Positions 47,230-59,930 of a stretch of DNA of 64,000 bases are shown piece after piece. Numbering within the stretch: position 1 is the first letter of the stretch; every line of letters begins with the position of its first letter. The stretch is from Elmis aenea (lineage: Eukaryota > Arthropoda > Insecta > Coleoptera > Elmidae), in NCBI GenBank assembly GCA_947652605.1, contig OX393580.1, forward strand, positions 20,666,159 to 20,730,158, written 5' to 3'. Made by a program: the position numbers and the translations under genes. The notes below the pieces were generated by a model, which worked only from the letters and a program-made list of their open reading frames with translations, was not told the DNA's origin and searched no databases.

Positions 47230-47930
47230 TAATTTACATCCGGTTTTTGTTTAAAAATTAACTAAAATATCGGGCTTTTTTGAAAGACACAAAATAGTAA
47301 GCATTTTTATTTTTCATAATTTTCATAGTCCGGTATTATTGCTTTGTTTTTTTCAATAGTGATGGCCATAGTATTATAAATTTTTCCGATCAAATTTTGT
47401 AAATTTATGAAAGACCTACTATTTTTGAGCCCAATAAACTAGACTATTTTAAAATCCGTTATATATTACCAGAGAAAAACGCAAAAAGGCTTTAAAAAAC
47501 CTTTTTTTCATCCACTATACAACGCAAGTCCCAATTTATTCGATACATTTTTTATTTTTACATCCGACTTTTGTGGCTTAAACCTTAGTTAAGACATCAG
47601 GTTATCTTTGAAAAAATAATAATTTATTGCATCGCCTTTCAGTTGTAGGAGACATTTTTTAATGGATATTTTAAACATTTTTTTCCTTCGACTAGTGTAG
47701 GGCTTAATACATTTATTTTTTTAATTGATTGAATCATTTTTAAAACTAACGGAAATATACATTATACAATAGATATTGGTACAATACTGTAAGTGTAAAT
47801 GAACCATTAAGGTATCAAATCGTACACCAGTTTAAAAAAAAAGTTCTGTAGACTATTCATTTTGAAAAACCTTTTCTTAACAGGTGTAGGGCTTGGTATA
47901 TTTAATATCAACTAAGGAATTTATTTTTAA
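47201..47930. repeat. Diverged direct repeats (~190 and ~320 bp spacing)
   Basis: GCAAGTCCCAATTTATTC followed by ACATCCG occurs at 47201 and 47524. GTGTAGGGCTT occurs at about 47697 and 47884, each followed by TTTTTAAAACT.AC.GAA. It looks like remains of a tandem array, with the Jockey fragment ending at the first unit. Confidence 0.45.
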
Positions 47931-49890
47931 AACTGACAGAATTACACAAAATACAAGAGGTTTTACTAGTGAACTGTGAAAAATGTGAAATGAATCTGTT
48001 ACATAAAACAATTTGTTGGTACAACAATGTTTTATAGTTTTTATAGTAATTCTTTACGAGCGGTTAAAATACACCTGCAGATTTTTAATTCGTTTAATAC
48101 TCGTTGTAACGTTTAATATGTTCTTTTGTTTCGACTTATCAGATCAATAACATGCTTAATCACGCACTGTTTGCTTATACAACATATTTGATCAGATTTA
48201 TAGGATAATTACCGGAGCTTAATATACCTTTAGATGAAATCAGCGTTAAATGAATAATGAGAATAATCGTTGCGTACAGGATATGTCAAAGTCGATGTTC
48301 GTCTATTTTTTTATATGTTCAACATATATTTTTGTCAAAGTTTTCATTTAATATTGCCTTAACTCCAATAGTTGATTACAAAAAAAAAGAAACAACTCGT
48401 GCAATACTTGTGACCTTTAAAAATAGTTTATTTAGATTTTGGTTCCCTAATTTGAAAATTCGTTGCTTATAGTCTTCTACTGTCATTTGATTGACTAAGC
48501 AGTAAGCACCTTTTGTTTCTGCAACAACTTTTATTCTGTTGTTTAATGTAAACAATGGTTTTGGCATATCACAACTATGGAGAGTTTTCTAAATGATTGC
48601 AAAAAAGTTTTTTTTATACAAAATTATTTAGTTAAAAAAAGTGTAAACAATTGCTGCATTAACTAAGGCGTCTATGATATCTTTAAAAAAAAAACTATTC
48701 CTTAATGGTCATCTAATTTAAGTAGCTCGTATGATTATACTTTTAAATAAATCAGTCTTCTTCAAAGTGGAGTTTAATTTTGAACAAGTCCTCTTTAAAC
48801 GGCATCTATTGTTTAACGTCAGGGGTTCAATAGAGGGTTAACTACCCCTAATGAGTGTGGGAACCTGTCAGATTAGAGAAGATACTGATTCGACCCCATC
48901 GGACATTGTATCACTGGTAGTTAAAAGCACAAATGTGTCTGAATTATGACCATTAACTTATGCTTTATAGCAATTAGAATTACAAATAGGTTAGGATTAT
49001 TGACGTCTGAACGGATTGACGACTATAGTATTTGTACATTTTTATATTTTGTCTAAAAGAAAGTGTATAAATATTTTTAAAAAAGTTTTTTTCACAAAGA
49101 TTTAAAGATTTAAGATTAAATCACAATTGATATTTTTTTGAGATAATTGACAACAAATTGCTGCATAAATTGAAACAGCAATTATAAAAATTATTTTCAC
49201 ACGTATAACGTAATTGTTTTACCAAATTTATAGTTAATATATCAAGAATGTCTCAAACAATTTGTATGCAAATTTTATAAGTTGTTAACAATCAATTTTA
49301 CGGTCACCAAAGTTATATACAAACGCAAAAATATTAAAACCAATGAGAAAACCGTGTACCATAATTATTACAATAAACTCTTAGTACTGGCTTGTAGTTA
49401 TTAGAGTCTTACACAGAAAAAAGTTTAATTTTAATGTATTCTCCTGCGCGCAATAAAGAATTTTACTGCAATTTGTGCATTATATATTACTTACCATATA
49501 GGAGGGCGCGATAATTGCAGTTTTTTTATTTATTGCAGCCGAACAAGGTCCTTGATGTTAAAATAAATCTCTCCCGAGCGGTAGGCTATGTAATATCTTA
49601 TCTTGCGGTGAAATATTAGTCAAAATCATTTACAAAACACTCCGAAAGATGTTGTTAAACAGGTATACAAAGCATGCGAAGTCAAATTTTAATGCGATTT
49701 ACTTGGGAATCCTTGCCACTTGCATTTATAATGCGCTGTCTTTAGGCCATTTAACGCGGCAATTTTGCATAAAAGGATAATTTGTCCAAGATGCAGTGTC
49801 GGAATTTTTCTACAAAAGGTTTTATGCTTAAGAAAGTTCGGTTTTTATGTTGCCCTATTTTGTCAGTGGAATTATTATAAGAGGTTTTTG
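47931..49890. other. AT-rich stretch
   Basis: No gene recognised. A GC-richer patch at 48790-48920 contains GGGGTCGAATC (minus), vaguely B-box-like, without a matching A box. Confidence 0.35.
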
Positions 49891-49984
49891 ATGTATACAT
49901 GGCGTCCCAGAAAAAGTCTTGTCACTTCTTCATTTTAAAAGGCAGAAGTGCTGAGTTTATAAAACAATATTTAAAAAGTTACAA

Positions 49985-50110
49985 GTTCCCATTTTTCACG
50001 GATATTTAAAAATCGTAATATAAATTATTTGAGAACTAATAAACCTTAATTTGGCTATAAATAACGTGTATAAGAGGTTTTCAGCCATTTGCTTTAATTT
50101 TTAAAACAAT
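49985..50110 (+). repeat. Direct repeat copy 1, paired with 51710-51835
   Basis: CCCATTTTTCAC, GAACTAATAA.CCTTAATTTGG, AATAAATAACGT and AGCCATTTGCTTT occur in the same order and orientation in both copies, with about 20% differences. Confidence 0.6.
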
Positions 50111-50411
50111 CGATTTTTTGGTCGATAAAAGTGCAAAGACTATACAGGATGTAGAATTGGATCACGCAACATAGTTATTTCTTAGGTAAAATTTTAAAAG
50201 TTGTAGCTATATTATCTTCTCTAATTATTTTAGAAAAAAAGTGCAACTAGGTTTTTTGTAGAAATAAAAATTCTGTATTATCTGTATCTACAGGGTGAGT
50301 CATTACTCATTAGTGTGGGATCGGTCGAGTGTGGTTAAACGGTTTGAGATAGAAAGTTGATTCAAACACTTTTTAATACAGTTTTTTCTTCCGAACATGA
50401 TATTTCAAATA

Positions 50412-51445
50412 TACAGTGTATACACTTCTCATTGCCTGGGACAAGGTAAAGAAATCCTTTGCTGGCGGCAAGCATTTACGCACAACGATATCCTGAGGAA
50501 CGCCATCCAAATCGAGATTCTTTTGAAAAGTTGGAGGAGCGATTTGTACGTACCTGGCATGTGGATTATAAAAAAAGTTGATCGCAGGAAGAATATTTCC
50601 AACGAAGAAAATGAATTTTTGGCGTTGACGAGTGTTGTTGAAGATACCCATAATAGCATCAGAAAATCAGTGAGCAGTTAAGAGTTAAGTCAAACTCCAC
50701 CCAGGTTTAGAAACACTAGTAAAGTTCATTACAATAATAAAGTTGATTTGATTGCCTATTTATTTATTGCTTATGTTATAAATGAATCCACAAGGTTAAG
50801 TATCTATCTACTATTAGTAGTTGGTAAATGGTATGGTTTATTCACCATTTCTCTTGTAAAGTAAAATTAATTGTGGAAATGCAATAATTCAAGAAATAAA
50901 TGACAAGTTTTTGACGTTAGTGAACAGTCAGTTTTTTCGATTTCCACGGCACTCTTTGCTTCAATAACGATTAGAAGAAAAAATGTCGAATATCTCGAAA
51001 AGTATGAGTTTTGGGTATAGGACATACTTAACAAAAAATTAAGCTCTCTTAAAGACGAATTCGATGACATAAAAAATACAGGGGTGTGCTTTAAAAAAAA
51101 TTGAGTTACGAGCTTTTAAAAATCATGGAAGTTGCAACCTATTTATGAACACCCTGTATGCGTGATACAAACTTTTTCATTTCAAGCGAATACAGCAATG
51201 TTTTCTGCATGTCCTTACCAAATAACAACTCTGTAGGTACTTTGAAAAATAACTTCAGGAGAATTTTTTAAATAAAGACTTAAGACCTTGAAAATTTTGA
51301 TTTTTTTTTTTAGTGACAAGCCGCATAAAAACCTGTAGTATTTTATATTGATGCAAAGCTAAAATAAAGGCGGTCATAAATAATGGGGTGTTGTATTTGA
51401 AATATAAAAGTTGCTATTAGTTCCAGAGAGGTGACTCACCCTGTA
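50412..51445 (+). mobile_element. Nested, internally deleted DUF4817-type transposon
   Basis: The ends TACAGTGTATACACTTCTC (left, mutated) and the complement of TACAGGGTGAGTCACCTCTC (right) lie at TA bases. The inside carries a DUF4817 fragment at about 50461-50680. The rest of a transposase is absent. Confidence 0.6.
50461..50680 (+). pseudogene. DUF4817 transposase N-terminal fragment
   Basis: In one frame it reads NPLLAASIYAQRYPEERHPN, then SFEKLEERFVRTWHVDYKK and a stop. The next frame continues RRKNISNEENEFLALTSVVE, which aligns with RRTEENKENFVLQAVID of the transposase at 6380. One frameshift, no DDE domain. Confidence 0.65.
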
Positions 51446-51709
51446 TATTTGAAAATATTTTTATCGTGTTCGGAAGAAAAAACTGAATAAAATACCGTTC
51501 GAATCAACATTCTATCTCAAACCGTCTAGCCACAATCGATCGATCCCGCACTAATGACTCACCCTGTATAAGTGTAATCAATATTAATTTTTAGTTTTCC
51601 AATAACTGAAAATTAAGCAAATTACAAAACGCGTTTAAACAAAAATCTGTAGTGCCTTGGAATTATGCTGCCCATCTAATGTCGCTTGTACTGTCACTTT
51701 GCGCGAGAT

Positions 51710-51835
51710 TTATTCCCATTTTTCACCAGTATTTAAATTGTAGTAAACATTTTTTGAGAGCTAATAATTCTTAATTTGGCAATAAATAACGTTTTGTAAG
51801 AAGTTTAAAGCCATTTGCTTTTTTTTTATTGAAAA
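51710..51835 (+). repeat. Direct repeat copy 2, paired with 49985-50110
   Basis: Same orientation as copy 1. If the 1280-bp insertion between them is removed, the two copies stand about 440 bp apart, as in a tandem duplication. Confidence 0.55.
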
Positions 51836-51839
51836 ATCT

Positions 51840-52640
51840 TGTAATTAAGTTTTAAAAATAATTGTAAACAAAACCAATGTTCTCTGTGTACCGGCGCTAT
51901 TTATTTGCCACACGTAGCAATTTGCTAACAACATTTCTTAAGCCTGTTCTAAAATATTTACAGGTAATAAAATTGTATTTTTACGCGCGTAATTTATGAA
52001 CTCTGCAAATATTTGCGCGGTGTTCCGCTCCATACACGAATTCTTCACAATTTTCGAATAGCTTTATACTTTATAGCTAAAGAAACAATTTATAAATGTG
52101 CTTGGTATACTCAAAATTGATTATTTCTAGAGAAATCAACAAAACAAATCGTAATTTACAATTACAACTTAGAATTTTTTATGTATGTTTGAAGTAAAGG
52201 ATTTTGACGTGATTTCAAAAAGCAACTTTGTACTAGGTACTCATTAAAAAACGTGTAAAATAAATGATGTTTTCACCATCAGTTCAATAACCTTACAAAA
52301 GAATTAAATACTTATTGAAGTGTGCAATATAATTATATTATTATTTAATTAAAACAGCAATTTTAATTATTATAATTGTGCCACAATTCGCATGCTTTTA
52401 ACGTTATTAATAGCTGGTGGAAAAATTGCAAGAACTATAGGCTGTATGCGCTTAAAAATCACACGACAGAAAATATTAAACAAATAAATAACGGCTGGCA
52501 TTTTAATGATATTACAAAAGAAATACGAAATAAATTGAACGCTTATAACTCGAGTGTCGACAGGCTTCCTTAATTTATGGAGTGTTTTTTTTTTTTAATC
52601 TGCCCACGCGCAAAACCTTATTGGATATATAAGTTTTTAA
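51840..52640. other. AT-rich stretch with one unassigned open frame
   Basis: A 65-codon plus frame at 52376-52573 (WWKNCKNYRLYALKN) has no recognised family. Nothing else seen. Confidence 0.35.
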
Positions 52641-53165
52641 ATTTTTTCTGATTATTCTCCACAGTTTTATTTTATCTTTAATATATTTACAGCAATTAAT
52701 AAGGCACAAAGCACGACAATCGATAAATTAAAAGATCTTTATTACATTACATGGGCTGAAGTTAAGAATATGGCGATGCAAGATCCTAAATTTATTAAAC
52801 AATGGTTGGATACTAATATTCTCACTCTTAATTATAAAAAAAAGTAATTTTATTACATTTTCTGTATGTAAAAACCATCAACCAAATTGGGATAGTACTA
52901 AAATTCATGATGTTAAATGTAATCTTGTAAATAATTGTAATTGTACTTGTCTAATAACTCGAGTAAATTCTGTCAGATATCTAGGAATTACAATAAATAA
53001 ATTTGTGAGGTGGGACATACACACTAATAATCTATGTACCCGAGTTAGAAAAACAATATACCTACCTGTTCAAAAAACTGAGAACAATTCCATCTATTCC
53101 TGCTTTATGTACTTTTTACTTTGCATTGGTACAATGTCTTTTAACTTACGGAATTATACGGTACG

Positions 53166-54531
53166 CGACAACTGGGCGACGGTCAACTGGGCGACGGTCA
53201 ACTGGGCGACGGTCAACTGGGCGAGACCTACTGGGCGAGACCTACTGGGCGACGGTCAACTGGGCAACGTGCCAACTGGGCGACGGTCAACTGGGCGACT
53301 TAAACATTTTTGAACTCTCATCTTAGCTCACGATTTTACTGATTGTTTTTGTAAATATTGGTTTAATATACCTTACTTAATTTTGTAGAACTATATCGTA
53401 CATCGAAATTTGTAGAAACATTTACGAAAGATATGATCAAAAAACGTGGTCCGTAAATAATTTAAAAATGAAGAAGTATGATTGCACAATATTAGAAAAT
53501 AATGAGAAAAATACAGTTTTTAATTCATTTATCAATATTACTTTGTAATTAACAAAAATATTATTTACATTAAAACAAAAAAGTACCTATATAACATTCA
53601 AAACAACATAATTATTTTTGAATTATAAATCATGTTATAAGCAATACTCGTAAATAGTCTATTACATATTTCAAATTTCTTTTCGGATTATTAACGAGCA
53701 CCAAATTAAGTTACTATGTCAAATTTAAACCTAAACTCTAGATGTTATTATACGCGATATTCCCATGTTTAAATTTAAATTTCAAACACCCTGTATATTT
53801 GATATGTGTTAATATGTTTGTTAGTTACAAAATAATATTATTAAATGACATCATTTATTTGATTTATTATTTAGTTTCCCAGCTAATGGACTATCTACGA
53901 GGTACTGGTTATAACATTAATTAAAGGGTGTTAGGTGAAAACAAGGAATGTCAATTTTTATTGTATCTTTACAATTCGATTTTAAAGAGTTTAATGTTTA
54001 CTATTTTTTGTTCATAGAGCTGCATCAACCAAACTTTATTTTACTATGGATCATATTATTAAAAATGAGTATTAATCAATGAATATGAAAAATTACTTTC
54101 ATTTAAACTATAATAATTAGTTATTCTTATGTTATATTCTTTTTTGTTTTATTGTAAATAATATTTTTGTTAATTACAAAATAATATTGATAAATGAATT
54201 AAAAAACTGTATTTTGCTCTTTATTCTAATATTGTGCAATCATACTTCTTCATTTTTAAATTATTTTCGGACCACGTTTTTTGATCTGACCTTTCGTAAA
54301 TGATTCTACATATTTCGATATACGATATAGTTCTACAAAATTAAGTAAGTATATTTTATCAATATTTACTAAAACAATCAGTAAAATCTTGTGCTGATGA
54401 GAGTTCAAAAATGTTTAAGTTCCTGTCGCCCAGTTGACCGTCGCCCAGTTGGCACGTCGCCCAGTTGACCGTCGCCCAGTTGACCATCGCCCAGTTGACC
54501 GTCGCCCAGTTGGCGTCGCCCAGTTGACCGT
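53166..54531. mobile_element. Foldback element with terminal arrays of a 15-bp repeat
   Basis: The left end is about nine copies of GGTCAACTGGGCGAC-type 15-mers (53166-53299). The right end is about seven copies in inverted orientation (54422-54531). Inside the arrays the arms continue as unique inverted sequence for about 300 bp (CAATATTAGAAAATAATGAG versus its related complement near 54225). The 520-bp centre has no coding. Termini made of tandem repeats recall Foldback/Galileo elements of flies, but the repeat is not one I know. It split the LINE between TYGII and GWGN; flanks GAATTATACGG and AGATTTATAGG may be a diverged 9-bp target duplication. Confidence 0.75.
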
Positions 54532-54570
54532 GTCTAGATTTATAGGATGGGGTAATGCAGCTGTCACTTA

Positions 54571-54850
54571 TACAGGGTGTCACACAAAAAAACGCCGCAA
54601 GCTGTAACTCCGTTATTTATGGTCCGATTTTGGTAAACAAAAAACTAAATGAAATGGCTCCTCAAGTACTATAAACTGGATTGGATTTAAATTGTTTTCA
54701 AGTTCAACTTAAATGTCAAACGATCGTCAATTTCTTTTTACTAAATCTGGTAGAAATTTTTTTTCTAAATTCAATGATGTAATCATAAGTAAATTTGATT
54801 GCTAAACTAATATGAAATAAAAAACAAAGGTTTAACAGTAATAGGTTAGG
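54571..54850. mobile_element. Possible MITE or MITE end inside the LINE
   Basis: TACAGGGTGTCACACAAAAA has the usual end of these TA elements. No clear right end was found before LINE coding resumes at about 54850. Confidence 0.4.
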
Positions 54851-55460
54851 TTTCAAAAAATTTTCAAGCGTGCCGTGGAAAACAAAAAAATCTTAATTAA
54901 CAAATGTCATTTCAACGTCAGTGTGGTACCTGTAAAATATTATAACACAAGAAGCCACTTTTTTGCTACGTTATATCGAAGTAACAAAAAAGTTGGTCAA
55001 AGATCTTTTATTTATGGTGCACCAAAAATTGTCAATGCCTTTAATTCCTATATACTTGAACACAATATCGAACTAAACTTAAGTTACAAAAAAGTCGCAA
55101 AAAAAATTATTTCGTTATTGTCACCGGAAGGGTGCCAAAGTATGGGTAATCCAATAGAATAATTTAATGTTTTCGAAATTCTATAGGAACTTTCATACTT
55201 TATTCTACTTCTCATGTCTGCCTACTTTATCGTTTCACGACAATCGATTATTAAAACCTAAAATGATAGCCACACACACATGGTTTGTGGTGTTGCCTTC
55301 AATATAATAAAAAGTCTTACATAGTTTATTGTATTAAGGTAGTATTCCTTTGCATGTCAAATTAAAAAATATATATGTTGTACTGTGCTTTAAGCTCTTG
55401 TACAATACTTCGCGAATTTATAAATAGAGCAATATTTGAATTTGAATTGAATGAATATTA

Positions 55461-56045
55461 AGTTTAAGAAGTATACTTAAATTTTCCGTATAAATTTAAT
55501 TAAATAAGGTACTTACATAACTTATACAACTTTTACTAAACTATCTGCAATTTTTCTAAATATGCTTAGCATTTTTTTGCCCCTTTATTCTGGGCTGTTA
55601 AAAAAGCATTAAAAAAACAAACATATAGGTGTCCAGTAAGGAATTCCCATCAAGCAACTTCTTTATTTTAACAGCTAGAGGTTTGGTGTTAAATTGAGGG
55701 ATCCAAGTACTCTTAAACTGTTATTAGACGTATTTGTTTTTGCCATTTTTGTTCTAAAAAAATAGTAGTTCATTATATAGGGTGTGCATAAATTGGTGAT
55801 CAATTCATAATCTTACAGTGGGTGGTCAAATTATTATATCCATAAAAATTTATGTTTTTACACTGACCCTGCATATTATTATTGTTGTTGTTGATATCTA
55901 TAAAGTACAACTTTACTGTATCATGTTAAATAACGACGATTTGACTTTAAACACACAAAATAACATTGCTACCTACAATTAATTGAAAATACACAATTTA
56001 CCTTATCTTCTTCCTTACTTCAAAGTTTAGGCAAAATTCCTGTCT
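55461..56045. other. AT-rich stretch with a possible ~100-bp MITE at 55776-55875
   Basis: TATAGGGTGTGCATAAA and, inverted, GCAGGGTCAGTGTAAAA are weak inverted ends. Nothing else. Confidence 0.3.
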
Positions 56046-56302
56046 CGCACTCTCGATACATCCATTCTCTTTATGGGTCTTCCAACTTCTCTTCATCTTT
56101 TTAGCTTATACTCTTCTCTCATTTTTGATAATCTGTTGCTCCATTCTGTTAATGCGTTTTTTTCTGTTTATCTCGGTATTCTTCTATTTGCTTTCCAAGA
56201 TCGTAAATTTCTAGCTCACCTCTTTTATCTTGGTTTCTTATTTGGTCCATTATGGTACATCTTCTCGATTTTTCTTAGAAATCCCATTTCTGCTGCCTGA
56301 TT
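56046..56302 (-). pseudogene. RTE-type LINE 3' end remnant
   Basis: The minus strand reads AAEMGFLRKIEKMY, ELEIYDLGKQIEEYRDK and, in another frame, REVGRPIKRMDVSRVRDR. This is the C-terminal pattern of RTE reverse transcriptases (AEMRFLR, then GRRDVGRPKKRW). Multiple frameshifts. It may belong to the same broad family as the LINE at the left edge. Confidence 0.55.
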
Positions 56303-58877
56303 TTATTCATATACCGTTGTGTGGGAATCCAAGTACATCCTATTTTATTTATTAATATAGAGACTTTTGTTGTTAGAGACTAAATTGTATTTAATTTTTT
56401 TCGATATCTTATCGACATTTTATTAATAACTTAATTAAGAAGAAAATAACCCTCGGTAAAGGGTATAATAATCTAATTACCTTCTGTATATTTATTTAAC
56501 ATGGTAAACAATGTGTAATTTTGTTGTCAATTTTGAAACAATACACTCCATTAAACGTGGGAGAAAATGGAGAAACACCATGGTACCTCTATCAATGACA
56601 AAGTTAGAGTTATTAATCCATAAAATAATAAGAATGCATAATTTATTTTTGAAAACTTTATGCTTAATTAGCTTAATCATTGAAGACTAATTATCTTTTG
56701 GCTAAAATGTTTCTGCTAGATTTTCAACTTAAAGCTGTGCAAAGAACATCGTTACGTTAAAATCGTCCACCAATTTATTCAAATCCTGCTTATTTTTACA
56801 ATTTGATTGTGTTTTCCTTGGCGGTTAATTTACTTTGATAAGCCCTTGCTTGTTTTAAATTTGATGTTATAAATTGGCTATGATTTGGCGACGATACATA
56901 CTTCAAAGAAAGTTTCTGCTATTCGCCTATTTATAACACGAAAGATTGATGTTTAGCTTTTATTTTACTTTCAGAATTATCCACGCATCTGTCAATAACA
57001 TGCAAATATAATGAATTTTTGTGTAGTAAACGCAAATGCCAACGAATCTGTTTTGTGTGGATGGTCTATCGGAAGTCATCTCGGTTGATGTCCATATGCC
57101 GCTTGTTAGTGGACATTGTTACGATCACTCTGCTTGTATTTTGATGAAAATTTACAATATATGCAAGGGGGATACAATAGACATTTGCCTATTTGTGTCT
57201 ATCTATATGCGATCAATCTTCGAATTCTGACACTAGTGAAGAGAGACGCGTGCCTTTTAACGTTGAATCCCCTATTAGTTTCCTGTTTATAAAATATAAG
57301 AGAGGATGATTATTTTGCAATAGATTCTGTGTGTGGGAGTTGCAACTCAAAATCCCCAAAATAATAAAAATGACCAGAGTTAAATTCTAGTTAAAACATT
57401 TCAGTTTAATATTTACCTACTTATAATTTAACGAATGACCGTTTAACAAATGTTGCTGTTTTTTAATTAAATAAATCATCACTTTTCTTTGTAGATGTAA
57501 AAAAGACGAATAGTTATTTTTTAATATAAATAAGTTTAATCAAGAATCAGGTATCTTTTCTCGCAGAATTCTCGTCAAAGTGCTAGATCACTTGTAAGAC
57601 TCTCTATCTTCATCTGTAGCATCTGATTTATTTAATAAACTGATGTATACATTTACATATTTTATTATCATTGATCTTCACTTAAAAAATTATTTCTAAA
57701 AATTCATATAATAAATAAGAACAAGAATTAGTGAACCTAAAAAACTTTGGATATAAAAGTGATTGAAAATAATCATTTAAAATTTTGACAAATTTAGTTT
57801 TCAACATACAACAATATTTTGAACAGAATCTCGGCTACTTCCCCTTCTGTTGTGAAAGTGATCAATTCCGTTTGAAATCACGTTAAATTACGAAACGTTT
57901 TTCAAAATGTGACCACAAAAGCCACCCCCATTTGCGGTCAAAATAGCAACGTATTTCTAAACGAGAAAATAATATACTGATTGGATTAAGCGATGGGTTT
58001 TTGTTAACATATGTACGCCCAAACAACCAGTCAATGAGACTACAATACGTGTTTATGGGATATAATAGCTGTTTTGCCCCTAAAATAGGGTGAAACCAGC
58101 AACTTATGCTTCGCGTCCCGTGAGCTAACAGCACAATACCAATTGCATATTGCATAGTAAGTATGACTCGCTTGAATGCATGGTTGTTTTTCTTGTACAA
58201 CTAAAATAACAACCTATATTAATAACAACTTTCTTGTACCAATAATACATTATTACTAAAGCAATTTCGATCTTAAAACCACTTAAATTCTACGGTAAAC
58301 ACTAAACAGACATTAGACTACAGTAAGATTGTTAAGAATATTAATTTCTTTGATAAAAGAATAATTTTAATACTGAAACTAACAGACGAACTATAACCTA
58401 AAATCACATCAATATTTGTAATTTTTATGCCTGCATGTGCAAATAACTGACTGTACTACTAAAAATAAACGATAAATGTTTCTCTGAAACACGTTCGATT
58501 TCAAGTTTTTCAATAATCCGAACACGCGAGCTTCATCTGTTTTTCCGAGAACAAATTTGTGATCAGCAAAAAAATTAGCTTAACTTAACCTTGCGATTTC
58601 AAAAATAAAAAGGTCGACCACGTTATTTCTGCGACTGTTTAAAAATTATTACACTTTCATCGACAAATCTGAGCGTACATTCTGTTGATTAATAAAAGTG
58701 TGTTCGTAAAGAACTAATAGCGCATTCAAATAATTTTTTTATGCAATATCATTTGCTTTGGTTTTTGTCTCCAGTTTCTAGTAAATGGTCGATTTCTTTG
58801 ACATTCACCTCAATTTTTGAGTTTTAAAACTTAACAAAGAGATGCCTTGCTTATCTGCGGATTTCTTAACAAAACTG
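56303..58877. other. AT-rich stretch, no cellular gene recognised
   Basis: Open frames at 57036-57230 (plus) and 58200-57883 (minus, 105 codons) have no family resemblance. A TIR-like end related to the 9143 MITE lies at about 56716-56790. Confidence 0.35.
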
Positions 58878-59930
58878 TACAGGGTGGTCCAAATTCGCTT
58901 AATATTGAAGATAGCAAAACGCTTAAATCACTAAAAATATGCAGTTTTTTGAGTTTTTTATGTAAAATTCGTTGATACAAAAAAAAATTACGCTCGTCGT
59001 TAAAAAGTTATGACATAAGCTTACCTTTTTTTTGTATGGAAGCTATAGTTGGCTATGACCTATTTAAATTCTTTATTTTTTTCTCATTCCAAATATGTAA
59101 GGGTTGATGTAGTTGTAGTTATTTTTAATAATACGCAAGTTACGAAGGTTTTTTTTTTTTTAAGAAAAACATTAAAAAACAAATAGTAGGTTGTGAAAAA
59201 AAAAACAAGGTGTAAAACCTTTAAAAACTCATGTGGTACAAATTACGAAGATTTTTATTTGTTGTTAAGATAAACATTATATAGATTTGAACATTTAAGA
59301 AACAACAAAATACTGAGACGTAACTGCTGATATACAAGTATTGTTGTTTAAGTTATGTTCAAATATTTATAATGTTTATCTTAACAACAAATTAAAAAAC
59401 CTTCATAACTTGTACAACATGAGTTTCAAAAGGTTTCACACCTTATTTTTTGTTTGTTTTCACAGCCTACTAAAAGTTTCGCAGGTAACTTCGTAACTTG
59501 GATACCTATTATTGAAAATAACTACATCAACTAAGTACATCAATTGAATTGAGAAAAAAAAGGAATTTAAATAAGTCATAGCCAACTAAAGCTTCCAATT
59601 AAAAAAAATAGTTTGTCATAACGTTTTAACCGCGAAAGTAAACATTTTAAAAAGTATTATCGAATTTTACATAAGAATATCTAAAAATAGTCTCCACAAT
59701 TATTTTTTTTGATATTTACAACATTAACAGAGATATTGCACATTACAAATATGACAAAAAAAAACGGTTTTTTTTTCTAGTAACTCAAAAACCGAAAATT
59801 ATAGAATATTTTTGAAATCGGTTTTGAGTTTGTTTCAAAACCAGTATGTTTTTGGTAATTTAACCGTTTATCTATCTTCAATATTAAGCGACATGCCCAT
59901 GTAATCCCATCGAATTTGGACCACCCTGTA
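58878..59930. mobile_element. Foldback element, TACAGGGTGGTCC family (copy 2)
   Basis: TACAGGGTGGTCCAAATTCG (58878) and its complement (ending 59930) bound arms homologous to the element at 34077 (for example TTGGCTATGACCTATTTAAA, AAAAAGTTATGACA). It is more diverged between its arms than copy 1, with small deletions, so it is older. Confidence 0.8.

Larger units (their letters stand above)
50289..51568. mobile_element. TIR element (outer) with nested DUF4817 transposon at its centre
   Basis: TACAGGGTGAGTCATTACTC (50289) and its complement (ending 51568) bound 120-bp arms that include CGGTTTGAGATAGAAAGTTG and TTTTTTCTTCCGAACA, inverted on the right. The inner element 50412-51445 starts at a TA within the arms' meeting point. 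Confidence 0.75.
52690..55460 (+). mobile_element. LINE reverse transcriptase remnant, split by a foldback element
   Basis: The plus strand reads TWAEVKNMAMQDPKFIKQWL and DTNILTLNYKKSNFITFSVC, RVNSVRYLGITINKFVRWDI and LVQCLLTYGII up to 53160. It resumes after the foldback with GWGNAAVTYT at 54548. A TIR-type end (TACAGGGTGTCACAC) enters at 54571. The LINE C terminus runs 54850-55162 (YYNTRSHFFATLYRSNKK, FIYGAPKIVNAFNSYI, then stop). The 3' tail has TTGAATTGAATGAAT-type repeats at about 55435-55455. Only the RT thumb and C terminus remain. Confidence 0.7.

Noticed and set aside
53005..53326. Frames with TGRRSTGRRS or NWATVNWATV repeats as a repeat protein
   Set aside because: The periodic residues come from the 15-bp DNA repeat (five codons per unit) at the end of the foldback element, not from selection on protein.
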